NCBI GenBank assembly: GCA_026645575.1
Contig: JAPKMW010000032.1
Coordinates: 1 to 64,000, forward strand
Reading direction: 5' to 3'
Length of the DNA: 64,000 nt
From: Caldilineaceae bacterium
GTDB lineage: Bacteria; Chloroflexota; Anaerolineae; Caldilineales; Caldilineaceae
The translations under genes and the position numbers were made by a program. Of the stretch, positions 35,860 through 45,170 are shown in pieces; position 1 is the first letter of the stretch, and each line of letters starts with the position of its first letter. Under the pieces are notes generated by a model. That model did no database searches. It was given only the letters and a program-made list of their open reading frames with translations, and was not told the DNA's origin.

Positions 35860-38256
35860 ATGCGTAGTTATTTGCGTCAACTATTGGTGGTGTTGCTCTT
35901 ACTACCCCAGGGAATATGGGCTGGCACGTTGCAAGCGGCGCCGCTTCAGCAAACAGCCGTGCCACTGGAAACCCCATTCGAGGTGGGGGGCGTCGATGAA
36001 CCGTTAGTGGGCGAGTCGCCAAATGGGATCTATATTATGTTGGGCAGCGCCTTATACGACAAACGCTGCCCGGCTGAAGAAACGTGTGAAAAAGCGGGGA
36101 ATGCCCTCTTTACGTTACTGGTCTCTTCGGAGGATCGCAGTGAAGCCGAGATTTTTCAGATCGGCACGGCGCCCGATCAACAGGTAGCACACTTTCTCGG
36201 TTATCGCATTGAATTAGTGGCAGTTGACCCGCCGGCGCTGGAGCCGGGTGATAATATCGTCCTGGTTGACTATCGCTTGACTTTGCTCGTGCGTGAGGGC
36301 GGCGAGTCAACACCTACCCCGGAAGGGAAGACAGCGCCAACGACGCCACTGCCGCCCCAGGAAGAGGATGGCACAGATGTAGCGCCGATCATCGTGGATC
36401 GCTGTATCAACTTCACCCCGTTTGATGCCGCCGCTGTGTTACAAGAGCCGGTCAATGCCGATGAACCGATTGGCAACCTGCTCTTTGGCCCGCTACCGGC
36501 AGATTATCTGGGCAACGAAACAATGCTGCAAGGGCTTTGCGGCTATGCCAGTAGCACACCAGCCGGTGAAAAAGATGCCAGCCAGACCCATATCATCACT
36601 GCTATCGATGCGGCGCACGCAGTGGCGGCGCAACATCTCACGGCGGATGTCACCTACAATACGAACGGCACCGTCCAGAGTGATTTCTTTACGTTGATGC
36701 TGCTGGCTGAAGCGATGGGTGCGGCCAACCCCAACCACGACAGCGAGGAAACCTTTAATGTCCTCTATAACTTTGCTGGTCATTTCCCGTTCTTAGAGGT
36801 GCTGCAATACGATGCCGAGGGAGCGCCCTCCTTTCAGATCGAGGAACTTGACCCAACCGAGACCGAAGGCTATGAGGAACTCTTCTGGTTTTGGCAGACC
36901 CTGGATGAGGGGTACTTTGCACTGTTGGTTGGTCGCACCGGCTTAGAGTTTGATCTGGTGGCAGCACGGTTGGGCCAACATGTTCAAGAGAAGACAGTCC
37001 AGGGCTATGCCCGCGTGATCCTTAACAAACGGCTGGCGGCGGCGGATGATAGCCAAAGCGGCAATACGGAAAGCGGAGCAATTATTGGCTGTGATCTCTT
37101 GACGCTGGATGAGGTTGAAGGCATTTTGCAAGACGCCATCGATAGCCAAGCTGTCGCCAATGAAGAGGGGAACGGCTGTAAGTATACCTATATCGATGAC
37201 GCCCAAAGCATCGACCCGACTGATTTTAGCGGCAGCTTTGAATCAACCGGCCTTCTGGTGGGCGTTGTGCGCCCCAAAGCGGCCCAAACGTTGCTCAACG
37301 GCATGGTAGAAGAACTCTCCACGACCGGCAATGTGCAAGATGGCGACGCGCTCCAAGCGCTGCTCGATGCGTTGTATGCCGAAGAGTGGTCGAACGCCCT
37401 GGCACAGATCGCAGCGCTCGAATGGGATTCGGCCAGTTGGCAAGTTGAAGCCCTGAGCGAAGTCAGCGACGATACGTTGTTCATCACCGGTCAATCCGGC
37501 AACGGCTGGCCGCAATTCTTCCTGCTCCGCCCCAATGGTGATGGCGGGGTTTATTACATGACGGGCGTCTTGCCAATGGAGATCGACACTGTGCGCGATA
37601 TGCTTGCCACAGCCGCGCAGAGCCTGACCGATGAGAACGCGCAATCGCCGGTTGGGGCAAGCGAGCCGCCGGCACAGCAAACTGCGGCCCCCCAAGCAGG
37701 CGAGTCAGATGGTGATTGCACCCTGGTGGATGCGCAAAGCATCGAAGCGATGTTGGGGGAAGCGGTCGCTGGCTATCCGGTCGCCGGTGAGCGGGGAGCA
37801 GGCTGTAAATATATCCCCCAAGACGAAGGCAATTGGGTTGAGCCGGATGATTTCACGCCCAATTTTGAAAGCCACGGTGTACTCGCCGGTGTAATGCCGC
37901 CAGCCGGCGCTCAGTGGTTGCTCCAAGAATTGGTAGCGACACTACCGTTAGACGATGAGCCGTTGGCAACTTTACAGGGATTAGTAGAGGAGGGCCAGAT
38001 CAAAGCGACCCTCCAAGAACTGGCAACGTTGGAAGGCAAAGCTGAGGAGTGGGAGATCACGGCCCTGCCCACAGTCAGTGATGACGCGATTGCAGTCCAT
38101 AGCGACAGTATGATCGATGGCTACCGGCTCACCTTTTTCTTTCGCAGCCAAGGTGATGCCGACCTGATTATGATCGCAGTGCAACTGCCGGCGGATCGCG
38201 ATGTCGAAGCGATGCAGACAGCAGCCCTTGAGGTGTTGCAACAGATCGGGGAGTAG
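35860..38256 (+). CDS. Secreted protein with a duplicated Cys-containing domain
   Basis: A 798-residue protein of unknown function with a signal peptide (about 6-26). The N-terminal 170 residues may form a beta-domain, and about 175-385 a second region. The C-terminal half holds two homologous units, at about 408-600 and 618-795. Each starts with a Cys-containing segment (GCDLLTLDEVEGIL and DCTLVDAQSIEAML) and has a second Cys in NGCKYTYI or AGCKYIPQ and a shared FESxGxLxGVxxP motif. The Cys pairs probably form disulfides in the secreted protein. No enzyme motif was recognised. The start has a modest AGGAAGG ribosome site. Confidence 0.8.
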   Translation: MRSYLRQLLVVLLLLPQGIWAGTLQAAPLQQTAVPLETPFEVGGVDEPLVGESPNGIYIMLGSALYDKRCPAEETCEKAGNALFTLLVSSEDRSEAEIFQIGTAPDQQVAHFLGYRIELVAVDPPALEPGDNIVLVDYRLTLLVREGGESTPTPEGKTAPTTPLPPQEEDGTDVAPIIVDRCINFTPFDAAAVLQEPVNADEPIGNLLFGPLPADYLGNETMLQGLCGYASSTPAGEKDASQTHIITAIDAAHAVAAQHLTADVTYNTNGTVQSDFFTLMLLAEAMGAANPNHDSEETFNVLYNFAGHFPFLEVLQYDAEGAPSFQIEELDPTETEGYEELFWFWQTLDEGYFALLVGRTGLEFDLVAARLGQHVQEKTVQGYARVILNKRLAAADDSQSGNTESGAIIGCDLLTLDEVEGILQDAIDSQAVANEEGNGCKYTYIDDAQSIDPTDFSGSFESTGLLVGVVRPKAAQTLLNGMVEELSTTGNVQDGDALQALLDALYAEEWSNALAQIAALEWDSASWQVEALSEVSDDTLFITGQSGNGWPQFFLLRPNGDGGVYYMTGVLPMEIDTVRDMLATAAQSLTDENAQSPVGASEPPAQQTAAPQAGESDGDCTLVDAQSIEAMLGEAVAGYPVAGERGAGCKYIPQDEGNWVEPDDFTPNFESHGVLAGVMPPAGAQWLLQELVATLPLDDEPLATLQGLVEEGQIKATLQELATLEGKAEEWEITALPTVSDDAIAVHSDSMIDGYRLTFFFRSQGDADLIMIAVQLPADRDVEAMQTAALEVLQQIGE

Positions 38257-38270
38257 GTAGGGTATGAGCT

Positions 38271-38292
38271 GCCTTGAACTAAAGTTCAAGGC
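38271..38292. terminator. Small hairpin before the lipoprotein gene
   Basis: A 10-bp perfect stem (38271-38280 with 38283-38292) with a 2-nt loop lies between two same-strand genes. It may be a terminator, or simply a leader structure close to the next ribosome site. Confidence 0.4.
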
Positions 38293-38315
38293 CCAAACCT
38301 TTCGGAGGGAAACGT

Positions 38316-38732
38316 ATGTCAGGACAACGGTTGTGGGTCGCTGCGCTATTGCTGTTCTTGCTTGGCGCAAGTAGTGGCTGTCAAAGCTCCTTGGTGACGC
38401 CTCTTACGACCTGGTTAGATTCATCACGCACGGCTGGCTATGGCGAAAAGGTCTTCTATTTTCCGGATCAACCCATCGCCTTTCCTGATTTTACTTTGAC
38501 CTATCAGGGCGAAAGGCATGTAACGTCGGACAAGTACCCGCGCGGTTTTGATTACTTGGATTTCCAGGTGGTGCAGGGCGACGAAAGCCAGATCGTCGCC
38601 TGGAGCAGCGGCGCCGGCGACATCGGTCCCAGTTATTTTACCATTGCCGGCCAGCAATACAAACTGGAATTGGCCTATTCAGACGAACTGGGACGCCTGG
38701 CCGCTGGCGAGTTGGTAATCTGGCGCGAGTAA
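38316..38732 (+). CDS. Small lipoprotein of unknown function
   Basis: A 138-residue protein with a lipoprotein signal (lipobox GASSGC, Cys 22). The mature part is small and beta-rich (IAFPDFTLTYQGERHV and YFTIAGQQYKLELAY). The ATG is preceded by GGAGGGAAA. It may be co-expressed with the large secreted protein upstream. No family was recognised. Confidence 0.75.
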   Translation: MSGQRLWVAALLLFLLGASSGCQSSLVTPLTTWLDSSRTAGYGEKVFYFPDQPIAFPDFTLTYQGERHVTSDKYPRGFDYLDFQVVQGDESQIVAWSSGAGDIGPSYFTIAGQQYKLELAYSDELGRLAAGELVIWRE

Positions 38733-38741
38733 CCGTAGGTA

Positions 38742-39062
38742 CTAATGGGGCGACAGCAAGCGCAAGCCGATAATACCGACCAGAATGAGAAGAATGCAGG
38801 CGAGCCGACCGAAGTCACGCGGCTCGCCAAAGAGGACGATACCCATGATGACAGTGCCCATAGCGCCGATTCCTGTCCAGATGGCGTAGGCGGTGCCAAT
38901 GGGCAAGGTTCGCAGCGCCAGGGATAAAAAGTAAAAACTGACCACCATGCCGCCAACGGTCAACAAACTGGGGTATAGCTTCGTCCACCCTTCGGTATAT
39001 TTCAAGCCGATCGCCCAAACAACTTCTAACAGCCCAGCGATGATCAAATAGAGCCATGCCAT
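38742..39062 (-). CDS. SMR-family exporter, SugE/Gdx type
   Basis: A 106-residue protein with four membrane helices. The sequence [20 protein letters not shown], with the essential Glu in helix 1, is very close to the SugE/Gdx subgroup, and [20 protein letters not shown] in helix 3 also matches. Gdx proteins export guanidinium by proton exchange as dual-topology dimers, whereas other SMR proteins export quaternary ammonium compounds. I looked for a guanidine riboswitch in the 120-base leader and could not identify one. It is convergent with the lipoprotein gene. Confidence 0.92.
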   Translation of the reverse strand: MAWLYLIIAGLLEVVWAIGLKYTEGWTKLYPSLLTVGGMVVSFYFLSLALRTLPIGTAYAIWTGIGAMGTVIMGIVLFGEPRDFGRLACILLILVGIIGLRLLSPH

Positions 39063-39185
39063 CGTTTTCGTCCTTTCGCCCCCGGTACACAGTCAGGAAT
39101 AAACTAATACCAATAACCACAGTATAAAGTAACGTGCGCGTAAATTCTCGTAAGAAAATGAGCCGTTTAAGGGAGAAGCAGCCAC

Positions 39186-40094
39186 TTAGGCGTGCAACAA
39201 GCTTTCAACATGTTGGCGTAAACCGTCCATGATTGGTGTCGCCGGTACGTATAACCCGTGGTTACGCAGCTTGCTCAGGTCATAGATCCGGTGACAGGCG
39301 AAGGAGTAGCGGTCGGGGTGTGCGGCCAGGAAGGCGCTGACGGACACCTCTTCAATCTGGGCTTTAACGCCCAGCACCTCGGCAATGATTTCGTAATAGC
39401 GGCGCGATTCAATGATATCCGGCCCGGCGGTGAGGTAGATTTGTTGATGGCAAAGTGAATTGCCGGCGCAACTGAGGATGGTCTGTGCCAGATCGGCGGC
39501 GAAGATCGGTTGTTGGAGAAAATGGCCGCCGCCAATGAGTTGCAAGGGTTCGCCGCGGCGCAATTTGGCGATTAGATCCGGGTCGCGCCCATGATTGGGG
39601 AGACAGCCCAGCAGCGATCCCGGCCCGTAGATGTGACAGGGGCGCAAAATCGTCCAGCGCATGTTGCCGGTGTCCCCCTCTTGGAAGACCAATTCACACT
39701 GGCGCTTCTTGCCGCCATAACCATCAGCCAGGTAGTGGTCGGTTTCCTCACTTTGAGGAAAGTGGCGGCACGCCGGGTCATAGACAAAATCGGTCGAGAT
39801 AAAGACCAGGTGGCCCGCCCGCTCACGAAACAGGGCAATGTCCTGCTGGGCATCGCTGACCTCATAGCCGATGCAATCGACCACCAGATCCCACTGACAA
39901 TCTACTTGCGCCAGGGCGCTGCGCAGCGCGTTGTCATCACGCCGGTCAGCGATGATCGGCGTGACGCCGGAGACGATTGCCCGCTGACCACGGGTAACAG
40001 CCCAAACTTGATGACCAGCCGCCAGCGCTGTGTGTGCCAACGTGCCGCTGACAAAACCGCTGCCGCCGAGTAAGAGGATTCGTAAATTACCCAC
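39186..40094 (-). CDS. NAD-dependent epimerase/dehydratase (extended SDR)
   Basis: A 302-residue protein when started at the GTG at 40094, which has a good GGAGGGAAG ribosome site; a longer frame to 40223 lies inside the upstream gene and is rejected. The Rossmann motif ILLLGGSGFVSGTLAH is at the N-terminus, followed by FISTDFVYD and TILRPCHIYGPGSLLG. The usual YxxxK catalytic pair is probably in GYGGKKRQCE, where Tyr and Lys are four apart. Substrate is unknown; the family acts on nucleotide sugars or similar molecules. It overlaps the DinB-like gene by 8 bases. Confidence 0.85.
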   Translation of the reverse strand: MGNLRILLLGGSGFVSGTLAHTALAAGHQVWAVTRGQRAIVSGVTPIIADRRDDNALRSALAQVDCQWDLVVDCIGYEVSDAQQDIALFRERAGHLVFISTDFVYDPACRHFPQSEETDHYLADGYGGKKRQCELVFQEGDTGNMRWTILRPCHIYGPGSLLGCLPNHGRDPDLIAKLRRGEPLQLIGGGHFLQQPIFAADLAQTILSCAGNSLCHQQIYLTAGPDIIESRRYYEIIAEVLGVKAQIEEVSVSAFLAAHPDRYSFACHRIYDLSKLRNHGLYVPATPIMDGLRQHVESLLHA

Positions 40095-40566
40095 GTTGTT
40101 CTTCCCTCCACAATTTTTCTTCCCACAATTGACGGGCCAATTGCATGTGACCAACATGCACAGCGACATGTTCGAGCGCATGAAGCAGACACCAGGCAAC
40201 TGTATAGTGCTGCCCATCCCCACGCGGCGAGATGCGTTGCTCTTCCAAATGGGCCAGGGTTAGTTGCGCTACGGCCTGCTGCGAATCGGCTAACGCGTGC
40301 GCCAACCGGGCCTTGAGGTCATCCGCCGTCACGCCGACGGTCTGAAACTCGGTATCACGGATACGTGTGGTCGCGCCACGAATGACCACATCGCCAATCC
40401 AGAACATCTCCGAGCCGGCGACATGGGCGGCGAGAATAGCCAGGGAATTGATCGCCGGTCCCAGCGACCAATCGAGCGCTGCCGGCGGCAACCCAGTGAG
40501 CGCTTTGTCCATTTCCGTGTGCAACATGGTCAGCCGCTCGAGGTAATCAACAAAAAAAGGTGACAT
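40087..40566 (-). CDS. DinB-like four-helix-bundle protein
   Basis: A 159-residue protein of the DinB/YfiT superfamily. Candidate metal-binding His residues are in AAHVAGSEMFWIGD (about residue 48) and in HALEHVAVHVGHMQ (about 128-141). Some family members are thiol transferases using bacillithiol or mycothiol; most are uncharacterised. It is first in a two-gene minus-strand unit with the epimerase. A hairpin lies just upstream at 40589. Confidence 0.85.
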   Translation of the reverse strand: MSPFFVDYLERLTMLHTEMDKALTGLPPAALDWSLGPAINSLAILAAHVAGSEMFWIGDVVIRGATTRIRDTEFQTVGVTADDLKARLAHALADSQQAVAQLTLAHLEEQRISPRGDGQHYTVAWCLLHALEHVAVHVGHMQLARQLWEEKLWREEQRG

Positions 40567-40588
40567 GGCTCCTCCAGTCGATGTTATT

Positions 40589-40631
40589 ATAACGCCTCAT
40601 TCGCACCGTGGGCGTGCGAATGAGGCGTTAT
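40589..40631. repeat. 17-bp perfect hairpin
   Basis: 40589-40605 pairs with 40615-40631 (9-nt loop). It shares the loop-side sequence CCGTGGGCGTGCGAA with the hairpin at 14187. It lies between two minus-strand genes and is a likely terminator of the gene ending at 40715. Confidence 0.65.
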
Positions 40632-40714
40632 GGGTGCGAAAACAAAACCGGCGCCAGGGTTGGCCCAGCGCCGGTTGGCTCACTACTCAAGGGACTGTGC
40701 AGAAACCGCGATGG

Positions 40715-42574
40715 CTATGCCTCGCGCCGACGGGTAGCATAGGCGCCGGCGGCCAGCGCCAACAGGATCAGCGCCACGATGGGCATGGTCGTCGCGGAAA
40801 CGTCATTCAAGCCGGCGCCGGTGGCGGGCATACTCTCCGGCTCGCGGGCCTGGTCGGTTTCACGGGTGGCGCCGGCGGCGTCCGCTTCTTTGGCAACCGG
40901 TTCGGCGGCGGCAGCGGTGGCTAGGTTGGCGGTAAAGGGCTGCATGACAACGGCGTTGTCAATAATCACGGGGCCATCCGCGCCGGGGAATTCGTAGGTT
41001 CCCATCGTGCCGCCATCAACATGCAACATGGCCCAGAGGCTGCGGCTTTCGGTCAGCGGCGTGTCCAGCGTGACGACAATATTGTCGGTCGTGCCGGGCG
41101 GGACACTAGCCTGACCGAGAACCGGCCCTGGTTTGCCCTCGACATCGGCATGGATGACGATCCAGCCCTGTTCTGCGGCCACGACCTGAGCAACCCCGAC
41201 GCTGGCGCCATTGGAGTCCTGATCACCGGCTGTCACCGCCGGGACAACAGTTGCTGTCGCCATACTGGCGCCTGTTTCGGCAGGTGCCGCGGTGTCGGTC
41301 ATCGCCATGGTATGAGTCATGGCGCTTGTGTCAGTCATTGCCATTGTGTCAGTCATTGCCATTGTTTCAGTCATTGCCATTGTTTCGGTCATGGCAACGG
41401 TCTCGGTCATTGTGGCGGTTTCCGTCATGGTTTCGGTGGCAGCCGCTCCAGCCACAGCGGCGACCGGCTCGGCACTGGTGACGCCGGGATACATCACAAC
41501 CTGACCGGAGCCGGGGGCGCCGACTCCATTGATCGCAAGATAGGCGTCGCCGTTCGGGTTAAAGGTGACGGCGGTCGGGAACGACAGTCCACCGATCACT
41601 ACACTGGACCCCTCCCCTTCGGCGATACGGATCAGGGCGCCACTATCGGGGGTAGGACCGTTTTCGTTCCAGACACCAAATTGCACGGCGTAGAGTTGAT
41701 TGTCCGGGCCAAGTTGCAGGTCGGTCAACATGGTCAGGCCGGTGGCATAATCGCTGACCGCGCCATCGGCGCCAACCGTCACCACTTTGGCCGAACCAGG
41801 GACGAAGGGGAAACCGGAAAGGAAGGAGACATAGACCACGCCATCGCGCTCCACGACGGCTGTGGGCACCGGGTCGGTCAATTTCTCATTGTTGCGCCCC
41901 GGATTTTCAAAGGGAGCGGGGATGCCATCAAAGACGGCAACCAGCCGAACGCGACCGGACAAGGGATTGACGCGCAATAAGGCATTGCCACCGGCGTCGG
42001 CAATCCAGAGTACGCCTTGGGTTGGGCTGCCGCTGAGGCCAAAGGGGTGAGAATCGGCCATTAAGCCGTCGGGATTCTGGCTGCGCTCAAAATCCCAGGT
42101 GCTGGCAACGGCGGTGGCGCTGCCTTCGTTGATTTCGGCAACAACCCCCATGTTGGGGAGACCGGCTTCTGCGGCGGGATCACCAAGCCATTGACCAACC
42201 GTGGCATAGACTTTGCCGTTGAGCGTAGCCAGGCGCGCCCCACCTAGAATGTCGGCGCCGGTGGCGACCGAAGGCAAAGCAGTGACAACTTGCTTAGTTC
42301 CATCTGGGGCAATGGTAATTACTTGGGCGCTCTCGCCATATTTCGCCGTGATGGGTTGCCCGCTTTGCGTATCAACAAAGGGCAGATCTTGATCGCCGCC
42401 GGCGCCGGCCTCGATCACCCACAAGAGACCGCTCTCATCCATGAGGACGCCCATTGGGCCATTCAGCCCGTCGGCGACAACCGTTCCCTGGTCTTGCGCG
42501 ACCAAGAGCTTGGGTTGGAACGAAAAAGGCGTGATGAGAGCAGCAATGAGGAAGAGGTAAATCCATTTGCGCAT
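40715..42574 (-). CDS. ScyD/ScyE-family surface protein with DUF7282-like domain and C-terminal anchor
   Basis: A 619-residue exported protein with a signal peptide (about 5-26). Residues about 30-370 form the ScyD/ScyE-type beta-propeller (PMGVLMDESGLLWVIEAG and related repeats). A Thr/Met-rich stretch (about 385-430) has repeats of the form MTETMA or MTDTMA. A DUF7282-like domain (about 450-545) follows, with VLGQASVPPGTTDNIVV. The C-terminus is MPATGAGL, a membrane helix and RRREA, the layout of a sortase or LPxTG-like signal with Met replacing Leu. ScyD/ScyE were named for the scytonemin locus of cyanobacteria, but the family is wider. The role here is unknown. Confidence 0.82.
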   Translation of the reverse strand: MRKWIYLFLIAALITPFSFQPKLLVAQDQGTVVADGLNGPMGVLMDESGLLWVIEAGAGGDQDLPFVDTQSGQPITAKYGESAQVITIAPDGTKQVVTALPSVATGADILGGARLATLNGKVYATVGQWLGDPAAEAGLPNMGVVAEINEGSATAVASTWDFERSQNPDGLMADSHPFGLSGSPTQGVLWIADAGGNALLRVNPLSGRVRLVAVFDGIPAPFENPGRNNEKLTDPVPTAVVERDGVVYVSFLSGFPFVPGSAKVVTVGADGAVSDYATGLTMLTDLQLGPDNQLYAVQFGVWNENGPTPDSGALIRIAEGEGSSVVIGGLSFPTAVTFNPNGDAYLAINGVGAPGSGQVVMYPGVTSAEPVAAVAGAAATETMTETATMTETVAMTETMAMTETMAMTDTMAMTDTSAMTHTMAMTDTAAPAETGASMATATVVPAVTAGDQDSNGASVGVAQVVAAEQGWIVIHADVEGKPGPVLGQASVPPGTTDNIVVTLDTPLTESRSLWAMLHVDGGTMGTYEFPGADGPVIIDNAVVMQPFTANLATAAAAEPVAKEADAAGATRETDQAREPESMPATGAGLNDVSATTMPIVALILLALAAGAYATRRREA

Positions 42575-42634
42575 GTTGTTTCTCCTTACGCACGCTGCTT
42601 AGGAAAATAATAGAGATGGCATAACAGTACTTTT

Positions 42635-42640
42635 ATTATA
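42635..42640 (-). promoter_or_regulatory. Candidate -10 box of the ScyD/ScyE-like gene
   Basis: TATAAT on the minus strand, about 60 bases before the start codon. The -35 candidate (TTTCGA, 17 bases further upstream) is poor. Confidence 0.35.
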
Positions 42641-42811
42641 CTCCCACCTACGGCTAATCGAAAAATAGTATACAGGTGTAAGGTTGATTTCACAGCGCGA
42701 CAGTGGCAGATTAGGCCGATTCCGGCGCATATAGTAGAGTTGATCCTTCACAACCAAGCGCCCAATAACCAGGCACGTTATGAATAAGCAGCAGATGAAA
42801 GGAATGGCGAA

Positions 42812-43570
42812 ATGCACTCGATTGCAGCGATTGATCTCGATGATACCCTCCTGCGCCATGACGGCACACTGTCACCGCGCACCCTGGCAGCATTGGAAGC
42901 GTGGCAGGCAACTGGCCGGCGCATTGTCATTGCCACCGGTCGGCCCCCGCGCACAATTGGTCGTTCGCTGCCGACCTTTCTTCATGCTACCCCCTGGATC
43001 TGTTACAACGGCGCCGAAACGCGCGTAGCCGACCAGCCCATTTACCAAAATTTGGTGCCGGCGGCGGACCTCTTTGAAATTCTCACCCAGATCGAGCAAA
43101 CCACACCTGGGCGGCTGGTTGGTGTGGAAATCAACAATGTACTCTATTTAAATCGACTTGCACCACAGCGCACCACCCCCTATGAAGTCGCCGATCTCTT
43201 TATGCTCGACCAACCTGCGGCCAAGATCCTAATTTTCAGTGAAAATGCCGAAGCGCTGCCGCCACTTACCTTTGCAGTGCCATCCACTGCGCGCATTATG
43301 TACTCGGCGCGCTATCCCCACTTCATCCAAATTATCGGCTGCCGCACCGACAAGGCCGAAGCGCTGCGCGCCCTGGTGGCAAGCTGGCAGATGAGCATGA
43401 CCGATGTCGTTGCTTTTGGCGATGACACCAACGATGTCGAGATGGTGCGCGATAGTGGTCTTGGCGTCGCCATGAGCAATGCCGTTCCTGAAGTCAAGGC
43501 GGTGGCGGATCGCATCACTGCATCGAATGAGGAAGATGGGGTGGCGCTGGTGCTGGAAGCGCTGCTTTAG
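42812..43570 (+). CDS. Cof-type HAD phosphatase
   Basis: A 252-residue HAD hydrolase. Motif I is AIDLDDTLLRHDG (nucleophile Asp near residue 8), motif II is VIATGRPP, and motifs III/IV are KAEALRALV and VVAFGDDTNDVEM. The Cof/SupH group dephosphorylates sugar phosphates or cofactors such as pyridoxal phosphate and FMN; substrate cannot be read from sequence. The cap domain has the usual size. There is no signal peptide. The ATG lacks a strong ribosome site (GGAATGGCGAA). Confidence 0.93.
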   Translation: MHSIAAIDLDDTLLRHDGTLSPRTLAALEAWQATGRRIVIATGRPPRTIGRSLPTFLHATPWICYNGAETRVADQPIYQNLVPAADLFEILTQIEQTTPGRLVGVEINNVLYLNRLAPQRTTPYEVADLFMLDQPAAKILIFSENAEALPPLTFAVPSTARIMYSARYPHFIQIIGCRTDKAEALRALVASWQMSMTDVVAFGDDTNDVEMVRDSGLGVAMSNAVPEVKAVADRITASNEEDGVALVLEALL

Positions 43571-43583
43571 TAAGCGATTGAGC

Positions 43584-43623
43584 GATTGAGCGATTGTATA
43601 AGTAATCTTGCAATCGCTCAATC
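43584..43623. terminator. GCGATTGA-type hairpin after the HAD gene
   Basis: A 13-bp stem (43584-43596 with 43611-43623) begins 13 bases after the stop codon. Three direct copies of GCGATTGA-like words form the left side. It is a likely terminator and a relative of the element at 45076. Confidence 0.6.
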
Positions 43624-43808
43624 TCCGCCTCTTCCATTTCCATACAAATCACCCCATGTTGTCAGTAACATTTCAGCAAAAATTTCGTCATCTCCCGTAG
43701 ATGGCGATCGATTCATCCATTTGAGTTAACAAACATTTACCGATAACACCCTTGCGGAGTAACAGAGCAGGGGTGCAGCTTTGCTATTGCCTGAAAAGGA
43801 GTAACCTG

Positions 43809-45077
43809 ATGCGTTTACGGCGACCAACCCAACAGCTATTGACCTTATTGCTGCTAACCATTTTCTTGACAGCCTGCACCTTGCCCATTCGGCTGGATCC
43901 CCAGGCGCTGAAAAGCGTCTCCATTGACACTTTTGCCAATCAACTACGCACCGCCCTCGTCCTGCAGGATTATGATCAATTGCAACAGTTGATGGGCAGC
44001 CCCTTTATTATGGCAGATTGGCAGGCCGCCGGGAAAGAAGTGCCGCCGGCAGTGGCGATTGTGCAGTTGCGCAATCACTATCTGAGCGCCGGCAGCGCCG
44101 TTGAGGCGCCGACCAAGGTAGCCTGGCGCGATCTGCTCGGCGACAGCGATCCGTTAACGCTCTGGGGGCCAGCGGTGCCAGCAGTGAAGGCGCTTTATGT
44201 AACTGGCCTCAGTAATCATGGCCAAGATGAGGCGTTGTTGATCGTTGCCCAGCAACCCAATGGCGCGCCTTATTGGCACAGCATGGTGGTGGCGCCTGGT
44301 GGTTTCCACGCCAAGGCGGATACGGCCAGTGCAACAACGACAACGATGGTTAGCACAGAGATTAGCACAGAGATTAGCACAGAGAGCGCAGCCAAGCAAG
44401 CCGCCATCACCGAAACGCCTGTGGTGCCGGCCGATGCCTTCCCCCGCCTGACCTTCAATGCAAACGCCACGGCGGCTTCGGTTCGTGGTGTTTTGACGGC
44501 GGCCCATGAACAACACTATCTCATGCGGGCGTTGGAGGGGCAACAACTGCTGGTTGAACTTGCTTCTACTACCGGGCAAGCAACCTTTACGATCCGTGGC
44601 GCCGAAGATGGCAAGTTTCTCAAGGGAAGCAGCAAGGCGTTGAAGAGTTGGGAGGGAACGGCGCCGGCAACACAGGATTACCAGATTACGGTGACAGCGC
44701 CCGCCACAACGCCTTTTGAATTAATTACACACGTTGACCCGCGACAAGCACCGGTCGCCCCCTTGGCGGCGCCGACACGGTTGCTCTTTGCGGCCGGCGC
44801 CAACACAATGACGGTGCATGGCACAGTCGCCGCGCCGGAGCAGCAGCGCTATCTGCTACGCGGTGTAGCCGGTCGCACCTTGCAGATTACCCTCACGGCT
44901 GCCACCAAAGGGACAACCTTTGCGATTCAGGGTGTTACCGATGGCAAGCCACTCAAGCGCTTGGAAACCATTGCCAAAAGTTGGTCGAATGCGTTGCCCA
45001 TGACGCAGGATTACTTGATCACGGTGACAACTAGTGGTGCAGAGACTGAGTATACGTTGGAATTGGAAACGGAGTAA
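43809..45077 (+). CDS. Lipoprotein with two repeated C-terminal domains
   Basis: A 422-residue lipoprotein (lipobox FLTAC, Cys about 22). The N-terminal part (about 25-175) is a globular domain of unknown type. A Thr/Ser-rich linker (short TEISTEIS repeat) leads to two homologous beta-domains (about 210-310 and 320-420). Both contain a TFTIRGAEDGK/TFAIQGVTDGK motif and end with TQDYxITVT. Such domains resemble IPT-like or pre-peptidase C-terminal (PPC) folds; this is a guess. The ATG at 43809 has an AAAAGGAG ribosome site, and a longer frame from 43752 is rejected. Confidence 0.78.
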   Translation: MRLRRPTQQLLTLLLLTIFLTACTLPIRLDPQALKSVSIDTFANQLRTALVLQDYDQLQQLMGSPFIMADWQAAGKEVPPAVAIVQLRNHYLSAGSAVEAPTKVAWRDLLGDSDPLTLWGPAVPAVKALYVTGLSNHGQDEALLIVAQQPNGAPYWHSMVVAPGGFHAKADTASATTTTMVSTEISTEISTESAAKQAAITETPVVPADAFPRLTFNANATAASVRGVLTAAHEQHYLMRALEGQQLLVELASTTGQATFTIRGAEDGKFLKGSSKALKSWEGTAPATQDYQITVTAPATTPFELITHVDPRQAPVAPLAAPTRLLFAAGANTMTVHGTVAAPEQQRYLLRGVAGRTLQITLTAATKGTTFAIQGVTDGKPLKRLETIAKSWSNALPMTQDYLITVTTSGAETEYTLELETE

Positions 45078-45130
45078 GCGATTAGGAGATTGAGAGATTA
45101 CGACTGAATCTCCCAATCTCCTAATCGCTT
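45076..45130. terminator. 24-bp hairpin of GAGATT-type words, bidirectional
   Basis: 45076-45099 pairs with 45107-45130 with a single mismatch, right at the stop of the lipoprotein gene and before the convergent AsnC-domain gene. The word composition matches 8592, 22697 and 57225. Confidence 0.65.
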
Positions 45131-45170
45131 GATACTTTGTTCATACCAATGAATAGTATCAAACTGTCCG

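Noticed and set aside
39063..39185. Possible guanidine riboswitch before the SugE/Gdx-type gene
   Set aside because: The leader has ACCGGG and GGACGA words, but the conserved pairing and order of the known guanidine aptamers cannot be built.
40095..40223. N-terminal extension of the epimerase
   Set aside because: It lies inside the DinB-like gene; the GTG at 40094 has the ribosome site and directly precedes the Rossmann motif.
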